In this document: positions 19,821 to 30,527 of the stretch, piece after piece
How the letters are laid out: every line of letters starts with the position of its first letter
Numbering within the stretch: the stretch's first letter is position 1
Assembly: GCA_026119855.1 (NCBI GenBank)
Contig: JAOWBW010000862.1
Coordinates: forward strand, 372,001-436,000
From: Campanula takesimana
Lineage: Eukaryota > Streptophyta > Magnoliopsida > Asterales > Campanulaceae
Length of the DNA: 64,000 bases
Direction: 5' to 3'
Notes under the pieces: model-generated
Databases searched by the model: none
What the model saw: only the letters and a program-made list of their open reading frames with translations
What the model was told of the DNA's origin: nothing
Made by a program: the position numbers and the translations under genes

Positions 19821-21433
19821 AACACTGGTTAGCGAAACAATGCAATCTATCAAAGACAGGAAGCAAAAACGGAGTAAGCTTATGCAACGTGTAATTACTT
19901 ATTCATTCAACTTTACTTGAAACGCATTTTATTCCTAAATGGTTGGAAAAGATTTCTCTTCTTTTTCGCAACTGATCTAAATCCTGGATCAGTGGAGGCC
20001 ATCACTACGCCTATAGACCCCTCGTTTTTCACCTGTATTGCACGCTCCCAAGGACGGACTATCCCGGGCGAGGGTCCTATAGGGCACGTGGCTTCCACCG
20101 ATCAAAAGAAGTGAACCTAGGGTCTAGTTCATCGTAAGGTTCCCAACATGTGGGTCATCCTAATCATGGTTAAGCCCCAGTCGGAATCGAGACTTTTCCC
20201 GAAGGCTACACCGAAGGCTGCGCCGACATTCCGTCATGATCTCATTTTGAATGAGGCGTCTCGATCCTTGACCATGGGCTTAAGGATGATTAAAATAACT
20301 CGTTCATTAGGGCTTAACGACACAGTGTCACCCTATCCTTAGTACATGGCCCTTGCTAATTGCGGTCGTCACTAACACACGAGTTGGAGGCTGGTTAGGC
20401 CACGCTTGCATTTCATCAAGGAGTCACAGCTCGGGCATTAACTCGGCCACAATTATCTTTGAGCACGTATCAAGGACGTGGTAACGTGATCTAGACCAAA
20501 AACCAACCATAGTCACGGTATTTGTGTATCACGGACAAGTGTGGTTGACTCGGTTCGGAAGGGAAGGTGGGATAGACCCGTGCGCGCATCGAATGGAACA
20601 AGAGCGCCCAACGAGCTGCATCGTGGCATCCACCCCGGGTTTAAAGGGTATTTGGAACGTGCACGGTCGAGTGCGCGTGGTGTGAAGTCATTCTATGCTC
20701 CTTTTTTAAATAAAAAGAGAGATTTTCAATTCGTTTTTCGATATCATGAGCATGGCATAAGCAAGATATGAACAAGTATGAAAAAGCATGGATTGAGCAA
20801 TCTATACACAACAAATCAAGGAACATAAGCGGACAAAGGCCAAAACTTGTATATGTACCAAGTTGTGCACAACAAAGAATTTTGAATCAAACTTTCGCAA
20901 AAGAAATGTTTTACATTGAAACCCTTTTGTACAAAGCAATTTGTGCACAACGAGAAGACTCAAGAAAACCCTTACAAAAAGGGGTTATGCACGACGAGGT
21001 TTAGGAAACCATTTTATTGACAAAAGATCATGCATAACCAAGTTTTATTACCTTTTAAAACCAAGTTTTGGCCAAAAGAATGAAGGTAATGTGCACAAGT
21101 AAGACTGTAAATTTGGAACCTGGACAAGTAGAAGCAGAGGGGGCAACCAGAATGTTGCAGCCCTGCACCAAACTGTTAATCGGCAACATTCTGGTCCCTA
21201 CCCAAAGTAGCCGTACGGCTAAAGAAAGAGGGTGAAGATTTTTCTCAGTTTCTCCAACTTCTGATCATCAAGCCCCAGTTTATTGTGTTTCTAGAACGTA
21301 TGTACTCAAAACAGTTCAAACAGAAACAGAAAACACACACAAATATGCAAGAAGTCAACTAACGGGAACGGGAGTTTGACCCACACAAGAATGCCCCCGA
21401 ACCTTCTAGAAAGAAGTCCAAAAGCACTCCATG
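19821..21433 (-). other. Leader between primer site and the 52-bp array, internal region 1 of B
   Basis: No reading frame is convincing. The block near 19970-20100 matches element C 56430-56590 in either translation or DNA, but most base differences change the amino acid, so it looks like conserved non-coding leader rather than a gene. AGCCGTACGGCT occurs at 21209-21220. Confidence 0.55.
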
Positions 21434-21451
21434 TCCCCAGCGGAGTCGCCA
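21434..21451 (-). other. Primer binding site of element B, copy 1
   Basis: Minus strand TGGCGACTCCGCTGGGGA, separated by one base from the LTR2 start at 21453. It begins TGG as required to pair with a tRNA CCA end, and element C has the same 18 bases at 55114-55131. Similar sites in Tat/Ogre elements are assigned to arginine tRNA; that assignment is from family knowledge. Confidence 0.8.
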
Positions 21452-21452
21452 C

Positions 21453-21993
21453 TGTAAGGATCCCGTCCTCGGGGGAGAAACAGGCGAGGTTCGCACGAGG
21501 ACAAAATGCCAAACGCGGGAACCGGTCAAATTTAACGGAGTCGCCACATTTTGTTAATTTTAAACCCAACAAAATGACAAAGGTTTGAGTTCAAAGGTTC
21601 GGAGGTCAGGTTACAACTTGGGAGGAGTTTTTACGTCCTCTCAAGTTGCCTCGGACAAAGCCGAGTCTCCCTAAGTTAGTTAAAATGTGCATACGTGTGT
21701 GTGTGTATTTAACGGAAAACTTCTGTCGTTCATTTTATTTGAGAAAACTCGGCTGAAAAGGGGGCCTTGAGTGATAAGATAAAGGTCAGAGGGCAAAACA
21801 GACAATTTTGCCCTCCTACCTAAAGTAGCCGTACGGCTGGAGGAGGCAATTCTGGGGTTTTACAGTTTGCTCAAGAACAGTCCAGTTCAGAACAGAAACA
21901 GGGTATTCTGTCTGAAGCTGGACAAACTGTTTGTGATCCCAGTTTTCAAGAAATCATTTTACAAGTTTTATAGCATCATTCCTATGCTAAATA
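21453..21993 (-). repeat. LTR2 of element B, part left of copia E1
   Basis: Begins TGTAAGGATCCC and stops at the target site of E1. AAATA at 21989-21993 is the left target copy; the intact form AAATG is at 30528-30532 and in the empty site of LTR1. Variants (CTCGGGGGAG near 21467, AAGGTCAG near 21783, GTTTTCAAG near 21941) match LTR3, not LTR1. Confidence 0.9.
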
Positions 21994-23502
21994 TGTTGGG
22001 TTTCCAAGTATCATGCGCAGCGAAATATAGCAATTAAATTTTTTAAGAAACCCAGAGCCATGGATCCGTTCATATGATTAAATCAAATACAACATAATGA
22101 ATAAAGGATAAAACTAACCCTTGATGACTATCAAAGTTTTCTTTGGTCTTGGTGGAGAAACCTGAAGCTTTATCACGGACAAAATCACGAACTTTGTAGA
22201 TGATAAAATTCACCCTCTAGCGGTGTCCACACTTCGAACGAATATCAAGAGGCTCCTTGATCTTGGTTGCTAGACCAATAATTATGAAACACACTTTCAC
22301 AATTCAATAAAGAACTATATGGAATTTATTTGTGAATTATTTTGTTCCTCAATCAAGGATATCTTAGAACAAAATAAAATCTCTCTCAAACTCTTTGAGA
22401 CTCACAAAAGCACTAGTAAATATGGTCTGGCCGAATTGGGGTTTTTATACACAATTAAGACCTATTCCAAATAGGTAACTTGTGCCAAAAACCTTTCCTA
22501 ATCGAATTGGGAATTATTCAGCCGCCATACCGGGCGCCCGCCTGGTCCTACCCAGGCGCCCGCTTATTTGACCAGAAGGTCCAGGCCTTTTAGAAATCAT
22601 TCAGGCGCCCGCCTGGTCCAACCCAAGCGCCCGCTTGGTTGACCAGGAAGCCCAGAATTTTCCAAAAATTCCTTGGAGGTCCTCCGACCCTAAATGCCAA
22701 TATAGTCCTCTTATTTAAGATTCGATCTATTGTGTGTGACCCTCTAGGATTATACTAAGTTGGCAATGGGATCAAACATGATCCCATAAGATATGATTAG
22801 GTTCTAGCAAACCGTCATACCTACCCAAATAGTATAACTAGATACAAGTTCGCATTCCTTTAGAATATGTCACAATCCCTTTGTCCACGATGTCATTGAA
22901 CACAAGTCATGGTCAAAAAGTCAACTTGTTTTGTTCAATACTTTCTCGATTCCGAATATGTTGATAATTCAAATGCTATTGATCCAATCAATACATTTGA
23001 GTCCGGCCGAACATTTCATCAACATCATTCCTTCGAGGGGCCCAAGCTTGACATCTCTCCGTGGAGGGACAAATCCATTTAGCTATTTATTCTTCCCAAC
23101 GGGAATCCGATTATGGCAATCACACCCTTTATAACTACCGTGTTAAGGTAGCGTTTGAATATGTCAAACACAATGTTCATCAAGTGGAAGACTATAATAA
23201 CTTCATCTCTAAGGATTCGAATGACATAACTAACATGAGATATATGTATGACATAGACCATGACATAAATCTCAAACAGTGGGTCATGTCCAGTACCTTG
23301 TTCCAAACAAGTACCCATAAATCTAACATGATCATCCCATGATCATTTAGCCTTTATACTAGTGCTTAACAAGTACTAGGGACGGAGATTATTATAAGTA
23401 AACATGAACAACAATAATAATCAAAACAACTCTTTATTGATATGAAATAAATGATAACAATTACAACGTTTATTAAACGTGCCTAGGGATCCACTACCAA
23501 CA
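21994..23502 (-). repeat. 3' LTR of E1
   Basis: TGTTGGG...CCAACA, followed by the reversed polypurine tract. A TATA box (TATAAAAAC on the minus strand, 22441-22449) lies downstream, in element orientation, of four GCGCCC sites at 22531-22540 (CGGGCGCCCG, a perfect palindrome), 22555-22560, 22604-22609 and 22624-22634. These form a roughly 70-bp tandem duplication. Confidence 0.9.
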
Positions 23503-23516
23503 ATCTCCCACTTGCC

Positions 23517-23888
23517 CTAGGCCCAATCTCCCATGTATCTAATACCCATGGACCTAACATGACCATCATGTTTAGCTTGTGGAAGGCCCTTTGTTAGCGG
23601 GTCCGCAACATTGTCATCAGTAGGTACTCTGCATATATTTACGTCTCCCCTATCAACGATCTCTCGAATGATATGAAAACGCCTAAGTATGTGTTTGGAT
23701 TTCTGATGTGCTCTTGGTTCCTTTGCTTGAGCAATAGCACCATTATTATCGCAATAAAGGTCTATTGGATTAGCAATACTAGGAGCCACTTCAAGTTGAG
23801 TTATGAACTTCTTAATCCAAACAGCTTCCTTTGCAGCATCCGATGCAGCAATATACTCAGCTTCTATTGTAGAATCAGCGGTTGTACT
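23517..23888 (-). CDS. Copia RNase H, C-terminal part, element E1
   Basis: The segment continues the RT frame after a TAA (23889-23891) and contains STIEAEYIAASDAAKEAV, IDLYCDNNGAIAQAK and the C-terminal NVADPLTKGLP motif shared by copia polyproteins; the AEAEY-type Glu and the Asp of YCDNNGA are RNase H catalytic positions. The stop sits just after WKSSK, where the family has Gln. A shorter open frame with a GTG start covers 23517-23789. Confidence 0.82.
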   Translation of the reverse strand, partial: STTADSTIEAEYIAASDAAKEAVWIKKFITQLEVAPSIANPIDLYCDNNGAIAQAKEPRAHQKSKHILRRFHIIREIVDRGDVNICRVPTDDNVADPLTKGLPQAKHDGHVRSMGIRYMGDWA

Positions 23889-24986
23889 TTACTTGGAACT
23901 CTTCCAGCTTACAGCTCTACCATTTAACATAAACACAAAACCCGATTGCGATCGGCTATCATCTTTATCGGTTTGGAAGCTTGCATCCGTGTAAGCATTT
24001 ACAACCAGATCATCTTCCATTCCTCCATAGACCAAAAACGAGTCCTTAGTTCTTCTCAAGTACTTAAGAATCGCTTTTACAGCTATCCAGTGATTTTCGC
24101 CAGGGTCGGATTGGTATCTACTTGTCATGCTCAAAGCGTAAGATACATCCGGCCTAGTACAAATCATGGCATACATGATGGACCCAATTGCCGAAGCATA
24201 TGGAACATCATTCATTTTCTCACGCTCATCGTTTGTCTTAGGACATTGAGTCTTGCTTAGAGAAACTCCATGTAACACGGGCAAGGTGCCTCTATTAGAA
24301 TTTTCCATACGGAATCTTCTAATGACCTTGTCAATGTATGTACTTTGGCTTAAACCAAGTAGCCTCCTTGATCTATCTCTATAGATCTTAATGCCAAGTA
24401 TATATGCGGCTTCACCCATATCTTTCATTGCGAAGCATTTTCCTAACCAAGTCTTTACGGACTGAAGTGTAGGAACATCGTTTCCAATGAGTAATATGTC
24501 ATCCACGTATAAAATAAGGAATAGCACTATGCTCCCACAAATCTTCTTGTATACACAAGGCTCATCTTCGTTCTTGATGAAACCAAACTCTTTGACCGAT
24601 TCATCAAAACGGAGATTCCAACTCCTAGAAGCTTGCTTAAATCCATAGTTGGATCTCTGCAATTTGCACACCTTAGAATCTTGTTCAAAACCTTCTGGTT
24701 GTGTCATATACACATCCTCTTGAAGTTTTCCATTCAGGAAAGCGGTTTTGACGTCCATCTGCCATATTTTATAGTCATGATATGCGGCAATGGCAAGCAA
24801 AATTCTTATAGACTTGATCATTGCTACGGGTGAAAAGGTCTCATCATAGTCAATACCATGAACTTGCCTATAACCCTTCGCTACAAGCCTAGCTTTGTAA
24901 GTATGCACCTTCCCATCCATGTCAGTCTTCTTCTTGAAGACCCATTTGCATCCTATGGTTTTAACACCTTCGGGCGCATCAATCAA
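23889..24986 (-). CDS. Copia reverse transcriptase and start of RNase H, element E1
   Basis: 365 residues. RT motifs: KWVFKKKTDMDGKVHTYKAR near residues 14-33, QMDVKTAFLNGKLQEDVYM near 76-94, YGFKQASRSWN near 114-124 (Leu is usual for the Phe) and YVDD at 160-163. The last 60 residues enter RNase H (YTDASFQTDKDDSRSQSGFV). It is in frame with integrase upstream, from which a TAG (24987-24989, at a conserved Trp) separates it, and closes at a TAA inside RNase H. Confidence 0.92.
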   Translation of the reverse strand: MIDAPEGVKTIGCKWVFKKKTDMDGKVHTYKARLVAKGYRQVHGIDYDETFSPVAMIKSIRILLAIAAYHDYKIWQMDVKTAFLNGKLQEDVYMTQPEGFEQDSKVCKLQRSNYGFKQASRSWNLRFDESVKEFGFIKNEDEPCVYKKICGSIVLFLILYVDDILLIGNDVPTLQSVKTWLGKCFAMKDMGEAAYILGIKIYRDRSRRLLGLSQSTYIDKVIRRFRMENSNRGTLPVLHGVSLSKTQCPKTNDEREKMNDVPYASAIGSIMYAMICTRPDVSYALSMTSRYQSDPGENHWIAVKAILKYLRRTKDSFLVYGGMEDDLVVNAYTDASFQTDKDDSRSQSGFVFMLNGRAVSWKSSK

Positions 24987-24989
24987 ATT

Positions 24990-26159
24990 CTAAACTTGAT
25001 TGTCTTGCATGTATTGCAATTCGGATTCCATGGCTCCAAGCCACTTGTCCGAATCAGGAGAAGACATTGCCTCTTGGTAGGTTGACGGTTCATCATTCTC
25101 AATGATTTCTACCTCATTACTATCCGTTACGAGAAATCCATATCTCTCGGGCTCGGATCGTAACCTACTAGATCTGCGAGTTGCTTGTGTATTTTGAACA
25201 GGTTCCACAACTCCTTGTGGTTCTTGTTCTTGTTCCACTATTGGTTCAATGTTATTTTCTGGGTCTTGAATTTCTTCAAGATTTATTTTACTCCCACTGA
25301 TTTCTTTGGAGAGAAACTCTTTCTCTAGAAAGACACCAGTTCGGGCAACAAACACTTTGTTGTCCTCACGGTTGTAAAAGTAATATCCTCTAGTTTCCTT
25401 TGGATATCCTACGAAAATACATTTGTCAGATTTGTGTGCAAGTTTATCAGAGACAAGTCTTTTGACAAAGGCTTCGCAACCCCAAATCTTCATGAAAGAT
25501 AAACAAGTTTTCTTTCCGCTCCACATCTCATATGGAGTCTTTTGAACCGATTTAGTTGGAACACGATTTAGTGTGAAAGCAGCGGTTTCTAGAGCGTAAC
25601 CCCAAAAGGATATTGGAAGATCAACTTGACTCATCATTGACCGAACCATGTCTAACAAAGTCCGATTTCTCCTCTCGGACACACCATTCCATTGTGGCGT
25701 TCCGGGTGGAGTCAATTGTGAAACTATTCCACAATTCTTTAGATGATCATCAAATTCTTGACTTAAGTATTCTGCACCACGATCTGATCGAAGTGCTTTA
25801 ATACTTTTGCCAAGTTGTTTTTCTACTTTATTTTGAAATATTCTAAATATCTCAAATGCTTCACTCTTATGTTTCATTAGGTAAACATACCCAAATCTAC
25901 TATAATCATCAGTGAAGGTTATGAAGTATTGAAACCCTCCCCTAGCATTGCTACTTAATGGTCCGCATACATCGGAATGTATCAACCCCAATAAGTCGCT
26001 TGCCCTTTCACCTAGCTTGGGAAAAGGTGTCTTAGTCATTTTTCCAAGAAGACACGACTCACAAGTATCATATGACTCTAAGTCACATGAACCCAAAAGT
26101 CCGTCCTCATGGAGTTTTGAGATACGCTTCTCATTAATATGACCGAGCGGAAATGCCAC
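24990..26159 (-). CDS. Copia integrase, element E1
   Basis: 389 residues: zinc-binding part LGHINEKRISKLH with CESCLLGK; DDE core residues in LIHSDVCGPL, LRSDRGAEY and GTPQWNGVSERRNR; then the C-terminal region IFVGYPKETRGYYFY and an acidic Glu/Gln-rich linker. The first residues (MAFP) are out of register with the gag-protease frame, which overlaps it at 26078-26159 in another frame because one base is missing near 26150. The frame ends MQDNQV followed by TAG where Trp is expected. Confidence 0.92.
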   Translation of the reverse strand: MAFPLGHINEKRISKLHEDGLLGSCDLESYDTCESCLLGKMTKTPFPKLGERASDLLGLIHSDVCGPLSSNARGGFQYFITFTDDYSRFGYVYLMKHKSEAFEIFRIFQNKVEKQLGKSIKALRSDRGAEYLSQEFDDHLKNCGIVSQLTPPGTPQWNGVSERRNRTLLDMVRSMMSQVDLPISFWGYALETAAFTLNRVPTKSVQKTPYEMWSGKKTCLSFMKIWGCEAFVKRLVSDKLAHKSDKCIFVGYPKETRGYYFYNREDNKVFVARTGVFLEKEFLSKEISGSKINLEEIQDPENNIEPIVEQEQEPQGVVEPVQNTQATRRSSRLRSEPERYGFLVTDSNEVEIIENDEPSTYQEAMSSPDSDKWLGAMESELQYMQDNQV

Positions 26160-27475
26160 AAATAAGTATGATTTACATCATTAGGTTTATATTTCTTATT
26201 TACATGATAGACATTGTCATTATTTTCATTCTTGACATCCAAGATATAAAGGCCATTAAATGAATTAGCAATACCATAAAGCACATCATTTAAATAAATA
26301 GAAAATTTCTTATTCTCAATAAGAAACTTAAAACCTTCATTATCCAAACAAGAAATTGAAATAATATTTTTGCTTAAATCCGGAACATAATAACAATTGT
26401 TCAAAACAAGAATTAATCCGGAAGGTAAAGTGACTTCATAAGTCCCTACGGCTAATGCAGCAACTCTTGCTCCATTCCCCACGCGTAGATCTACTTCACC
26501 TTCTTTAAGCAGTCTCCTATTCTTTAGTCCCTGCACATTTAGACAAATGTGAGAACCACATCCGGTATCCAATACCCAAGAATCAGTGGTAGAAAGGAGA
26601 ATATCTATCATATAGATACCTGAAGTCGACGCAGCCTTGCTGCTCTTCTTCTTCTTTTGCTCTTCCAAGAAAGCCTTGCAATTACGTTTCCAATGACCAA
26701 TTTCTTGACAATGGAAACAAATTGCATCCTTTTGTGAATCGGGTTTTGCCTCAGAAGCCTTGGCAACATTTCCCTTGCCTATTTTGGGTTTGACAGCTTT
26801 CTTACCCTTTCCTTTGGCACTAGCCTTCTTCCCATCATGAACCAAGAGCACGGGAGAACCTTTCTCCACAATTTTCATCTCTGCAGTTTTGAGCATCCCA
26901 TGCAACTCAGAGAGATTCTTATCCATTCCATGCATGTTATAATTCATCACAAACTGATTATAACTTTTAGACAATGAATTAAGAATGAGATCCGTGGCTA
27001 GCTCCAATGGGATTGGATAGCAAAGTTTCTCAAGGTGCTCTACATAACCTTTCATTTTAAGAAAGTGAGGACTCACTTGTTGCCCTTCATTCATCTTACA
27101 AGTGGTGAATGCAACAATGGTCTTGTACCTCTCTTGCCTAGCTTGCTCTTGAAACATGGTTCTCAACTCCACGCCTATCTCATAGGCTTCCAAATGTTCT
27201 AAACTTTGTTGGAGTTTTGAGCACATAGCAGCAAGCATGAGACAACTTACATCTCTAGAATCATTACGATGTTTCTTGTAATTGTCTCTTTCTGCCCTAG
27301 GGGCAGTAGGCGGTGGTTCAGCGGGGAGAGGCCCATCGAGAATGTACAATTTATCTTCTTGCCTAAGAACGATTCTTATGCTACGGATCCAATCCATAAA
27401 GTTAGTACCATTCTCTTCGAGCTTATCCTTCTCAAGGATCGATCGCAACGATATTGATTGAGTGTTATTAGTCAT
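26078..27475 (-). CDS. Copia Gag and protease, element E1
   Basis: 465 residues. The capsid-like N-terminal half contains ENGTNFMDWIRSIRIVLRQ. A Lys-rich stretch precedes an intact zinc knuckle, CFHCQEIGHWKRNC (C-X2-C-X4-H-X4-C), near residues 250-264. The protease active site is WVLDTGCGSH, followed by flap-like sequence and the start of the pre-integrase region. The last 26 residues after TYLWHFR are frameshifted. The start codon lies 1.5 kb from the 5' LTR and begins MTNNTQSISLRSIL, a usual gag start for this group. Confidence 0.92.
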   Translation of the reverse strand: MTNNTQSISLRSILEKDKLEENGTNFMDWIRSIRIVLRQEDKLYILDGPLPAEPPPTAPRAERDNYKKHRNDSRDVSCLMLAAMCSKLQQSLEHLEAYEIGVELRTMFQEQARQERYKTIVAFTTCKMNEGQQVSPHFLKMKGYVEHLEKLCYPIPLELATDLILNSLSKSYNQFVMNYNMHGMDKNLSELHGMLKTAEMKIVEKGSPVLLVHDGKKASAKGKGKKAVKPKIGKGNVAKASEAKPDSQKDAICFHCQEIGHWKRNCKAFLEEQKKKKSSKAASTSGIYMIDILLSTTDSWVLDTGCGSHICLNVQGLKNRRLLKEGEVDLRVGNGARVAALAVGTYEVTLPSGLILVLNNCYYVPDLSKNIISISCLDNEGFKFLIENKKFSIYLNDVLYGIANSFNGLYILDVKNENNDNVYHVNKKYKPNDVNHTYLWHFRSVILMRSVSQNSMRTDFWVHVT

Positions 27476-29002
27476 TATCTACAAATATGCAAAATTTACA
27501 AAATATAATAAGTACCGATTTTCATTAAAGAGATAAATAATGTATTTTTCAAACAAAATACTCTCACTAAATTATATAACCTTCATATACATCCAATGTA
27601 TAATATAATTTAATTGGGCTAAGATCCAACTTTAATTTAACTTTTGAGTCCACGGAGGCGGACCGCTCAAAAACTAAATTAATTAGGTAGACAATCATGT
27701 CAATCATATCACATATGATTCTTAGATCCTTTTATGAGATTCTTTGAGAAATCCAATTTCAAAAACATGTTTAATCTCATCTTTTGCCTAGGCCCAAAAC
27801 TGTTTTGACGCCTAATTAAGTCCAACCATTTTAAACGCATAGGAACCATTAAATTTAATGTACCTTGCGTAGGCAAGCCCACATTAAACTAATGAACCTC
27901 ATCTTGCTCATACATGAATAAAATTAATGCACCTCGCGGAGGCGAACCCACATCAAGATCATCCATGTATAAACAAGTGTTTTAATCATGGCATGGCAAC
28001 GAAGGACTTAAAACTTTCTTTGAAGGTTCATCACATATAGCATATAACACATTTATGAGCACATAATATAAACATGTTACACATCAAGTTTAGTCACTAA
28101 ATTAATCTCCATTAATTTAAGCATGATATTTATGTGTCATTAGTTTCTCTATAATTATGAGGATGAGACTATTTCAACTTCGGTTATTATTTCCAAATCA
28201 AGACAACAAGTAGTGCGGTCGAACTAAGCCATTAGGCAACCACAATCCCGCACTAATTCAAGAAACCAAGAAAGTAGTCCATGTGGCCGAAACTAAGCAA
28301 TAGATGGTCTCGATGAACGTAGGCCAATTGCATTCACAATTCCACATGGATCTCCAATCATTGAATCAAGAACTTTGTTTCTCAATTTTAGCAATTATGA
28401 ACTCTTCATAATTCTAACTTCGTTTTATCTTTGAAACTTTGATTGCGATCAATTTTGGGAAACACAATCTCGATGAACGCAGATTAGCCATCCAAAATTT
28501 GAACCAATCTAGGAATCACAAGACTAAAACAAATAGGAAAATCAAACCCCAAAATCCACACACAAACCAACTACCCAAAACCCATTCCAGTTCAGCAAGT
28601 CTGGGCTGGTTCTGTTACTGGTTTTGTTGAATTTATCGAAAATTCTATATTCATATTTTAACCAAAATCAGAACATATTCTGCCGAGCGAGCGCCCGCCT
28701 GGTTATGACCAAGCGCGCGCCTGAATGGTATAGAATTTTAAAGTTCGAAAATTTTGTCTCAAAATTATTTTTCCCCGATTATTAAAACTTTGATCTGATC
28801 AAAAATCAATAATCAAAATAATTCAGAATCCACCATAATTTTTATTGCGATTGAATCGTGCGATTAAAGTTGAAAAACAATAAACCACATAAAATCACAA
28901 AACACATAAGCATCATATATTCCAATATTCAGATCATGCAAGGCACATAAACAATTTATATACACATAACATGATCCAAGTATTGAATTAATCAACATGA
29001 AC
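27476..29002 (-). other. Leader of E1, no gene seen
   Basis: AT-rich 1.5-kb region between primer site and gag. It carries two related GCGTAGGC/GCGGAGGC stretches near 27868 and 27934 and, at 28690-28732, the same GCGCCCGCC words as the LTR promoter region. Short open frames here have no domain support. Confidence 0.6.
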
Positions 29003-29017
29003 GGGGCTCTGATACCA
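29003..29017 (-). other. Primer binding site of E1, initiator-Met tRNA type
   Basis: TGGTATCAGAGCCCC on the minus strand, one base from the LTR. This is the standard plant copia primer site. Confidence 0.93.
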
Positions 29018-29018
29018 C

Positions 29019-30527
29019 TATTGGGTTTCCAAGTATCATGCGCAGCGGAATATAGCAATTAAAATTATTAAGAAACCCAGAGCCATGGATCCGTTCATAT
29101 GATTAAATCAAATACAACATAATGAATAAAGGATAAAACTAACCCTTGATGACTATCAAAGTTTTCTTTGGTCTTGGTGGAGAAACCTGAAGCTTTATCA
29201 CGGACAAAGTCACGAACTTTGTAGATGATAAAATTCACCCTCTAGCGGTGTCCACACTTCGAACGAATATCAAGAGGCTCCTTGATCTTGCTTGCTAGAC
29301 CAATAATTATGAAACACACTTTCACAATTCAATAAAGAACTATATGAAATTTATTTGTGAATTATTTTGTTCCTCAATCAAGGATATCTTAGAACAAAAT
29401 AAAATCTCTCTCAAACTCTTTGAGACTCACAAAAGCACTAGTAAATATGGTCTGGCCGAATTGGGGTTTTTATACACAATTAATACCTATTCCAAATAGG
29501 TAACTTGTGCCAAAAACCTTTCCTAATCGAATTGGGAATTATTCAGCCGCCATACCGGGCGCCCGCCTGGTCCTACCCAGGCGCCCGCTTATTTGACCAG
29601 AAGGTCCAGGCCTTTTAGAAATCATTCAGGCGCCCGCCTGGTCCAACCCAAGCGCCCGCTTGGTTGACCAGGAAGCCCAGAATTTTCCAGAAATTCCTTG
29701 GAGGTCCTCCGACCCTAAATGCCAATATAGTCCTCTTATTTAAGATTCGATCTATTGTGTGTGACCCTCTAGGATTATACTAAGTTGGCAATGGGCTCAA
29801 ACATGATCCCATAAGATATGATTAGGTTCTAGCAAACCGTCATACCTACCCAAATAGTATAACTAGATACAAGTTCGCATTCCTTTAGAATATGTCACAA
29901 TCCCTTTGTCCACGATGTCATTGAACACAAGTCATGGTCAAACAGTCAACTTGTTTTATTCAATACTTTCTTGATTCCGAATATGTTGATAATTCAAATG
30001 CTATTGATCCAATCAATCCATTTGAGTCCGGCCGAACATTTCATCAACATCATTCCTTCGAGGGGCCCAAGCTTGACATCTCTCCGTGGAGGGACAAATC
30101 CATTTAGCTTATTATTCTTCCCAACGGGAATCCGATTATGCCAATCACGCCCTTTATAACTACCGTGTTAAGGTAGCGTTTGAATATGTCAAACACAATG
30201 TCCATCAAGTGGAAGACTATAATAACTTCATGTCTAAGGATTCGAATGACATAACTAACATGAGATATATGTATGACATAGACCATGACATAAATCTCAA
30301 ACAGCGGGTCATGTCCAGTACCTTGTTCCAAACAAGTACCCATAAATCTAACATGATCATCCCATGATCATTTAGCCTTTATACTAGTGCTTAACAAGTA
30401 CTAGGGACGGAGATTATTATAAGTAAACATGAACAACAATAATAATCAAAACATCTCTTTATTGATATGAAATAAATGATAACAATTACAATGTTTATTA
30501 AACGTGCCTAGGGCACCACTACCAACA
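29019..30527 (-). repeat. 5' LTR of E1
   Basis: 1509 bp, same length as the 3' LTR. Its first base pair is decayed (TATTGGG instead of TGTTGGG). It ends CCAACA followed by the target copy AAATG at 30528-30532. Confidence 0.92.

Larger units (their letters stand above)
21994..30527 (-). mobile_element. Ty1/copia element E1 inserted in LTR2 of element B (8534 bp)
   Basis: LTRs of 1509 bp each (21994-23502 and 29019-30527), a polypurine tract (23503-23513, AAGTGGGAGAT on the minus strand), RNase H, RT, integrase and gag-protease on the minus strand, a 1.5-kb leader and a Met-tRNA primer site. Target duplication AAATG. The order of domains is copia. The frame is broken by a one-base deletion between gag-protease and integrase near 26150, a TAG at 24987-24989 and a TAA at 23889-23891. 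By eye the two LTRs differ at about two dozen sites, so insertion is not very recent. E2 at 40609-49101 is a duplicate, not a separate insertion. Confidence 0.92.

Noticed and set aside
22931..23342. Small plus-strand frames within E LTRs (also 30086, 41546 and 48700)
   Set aside because: They recur because the LTR recurs, lie on the antisense strand and have no domain.
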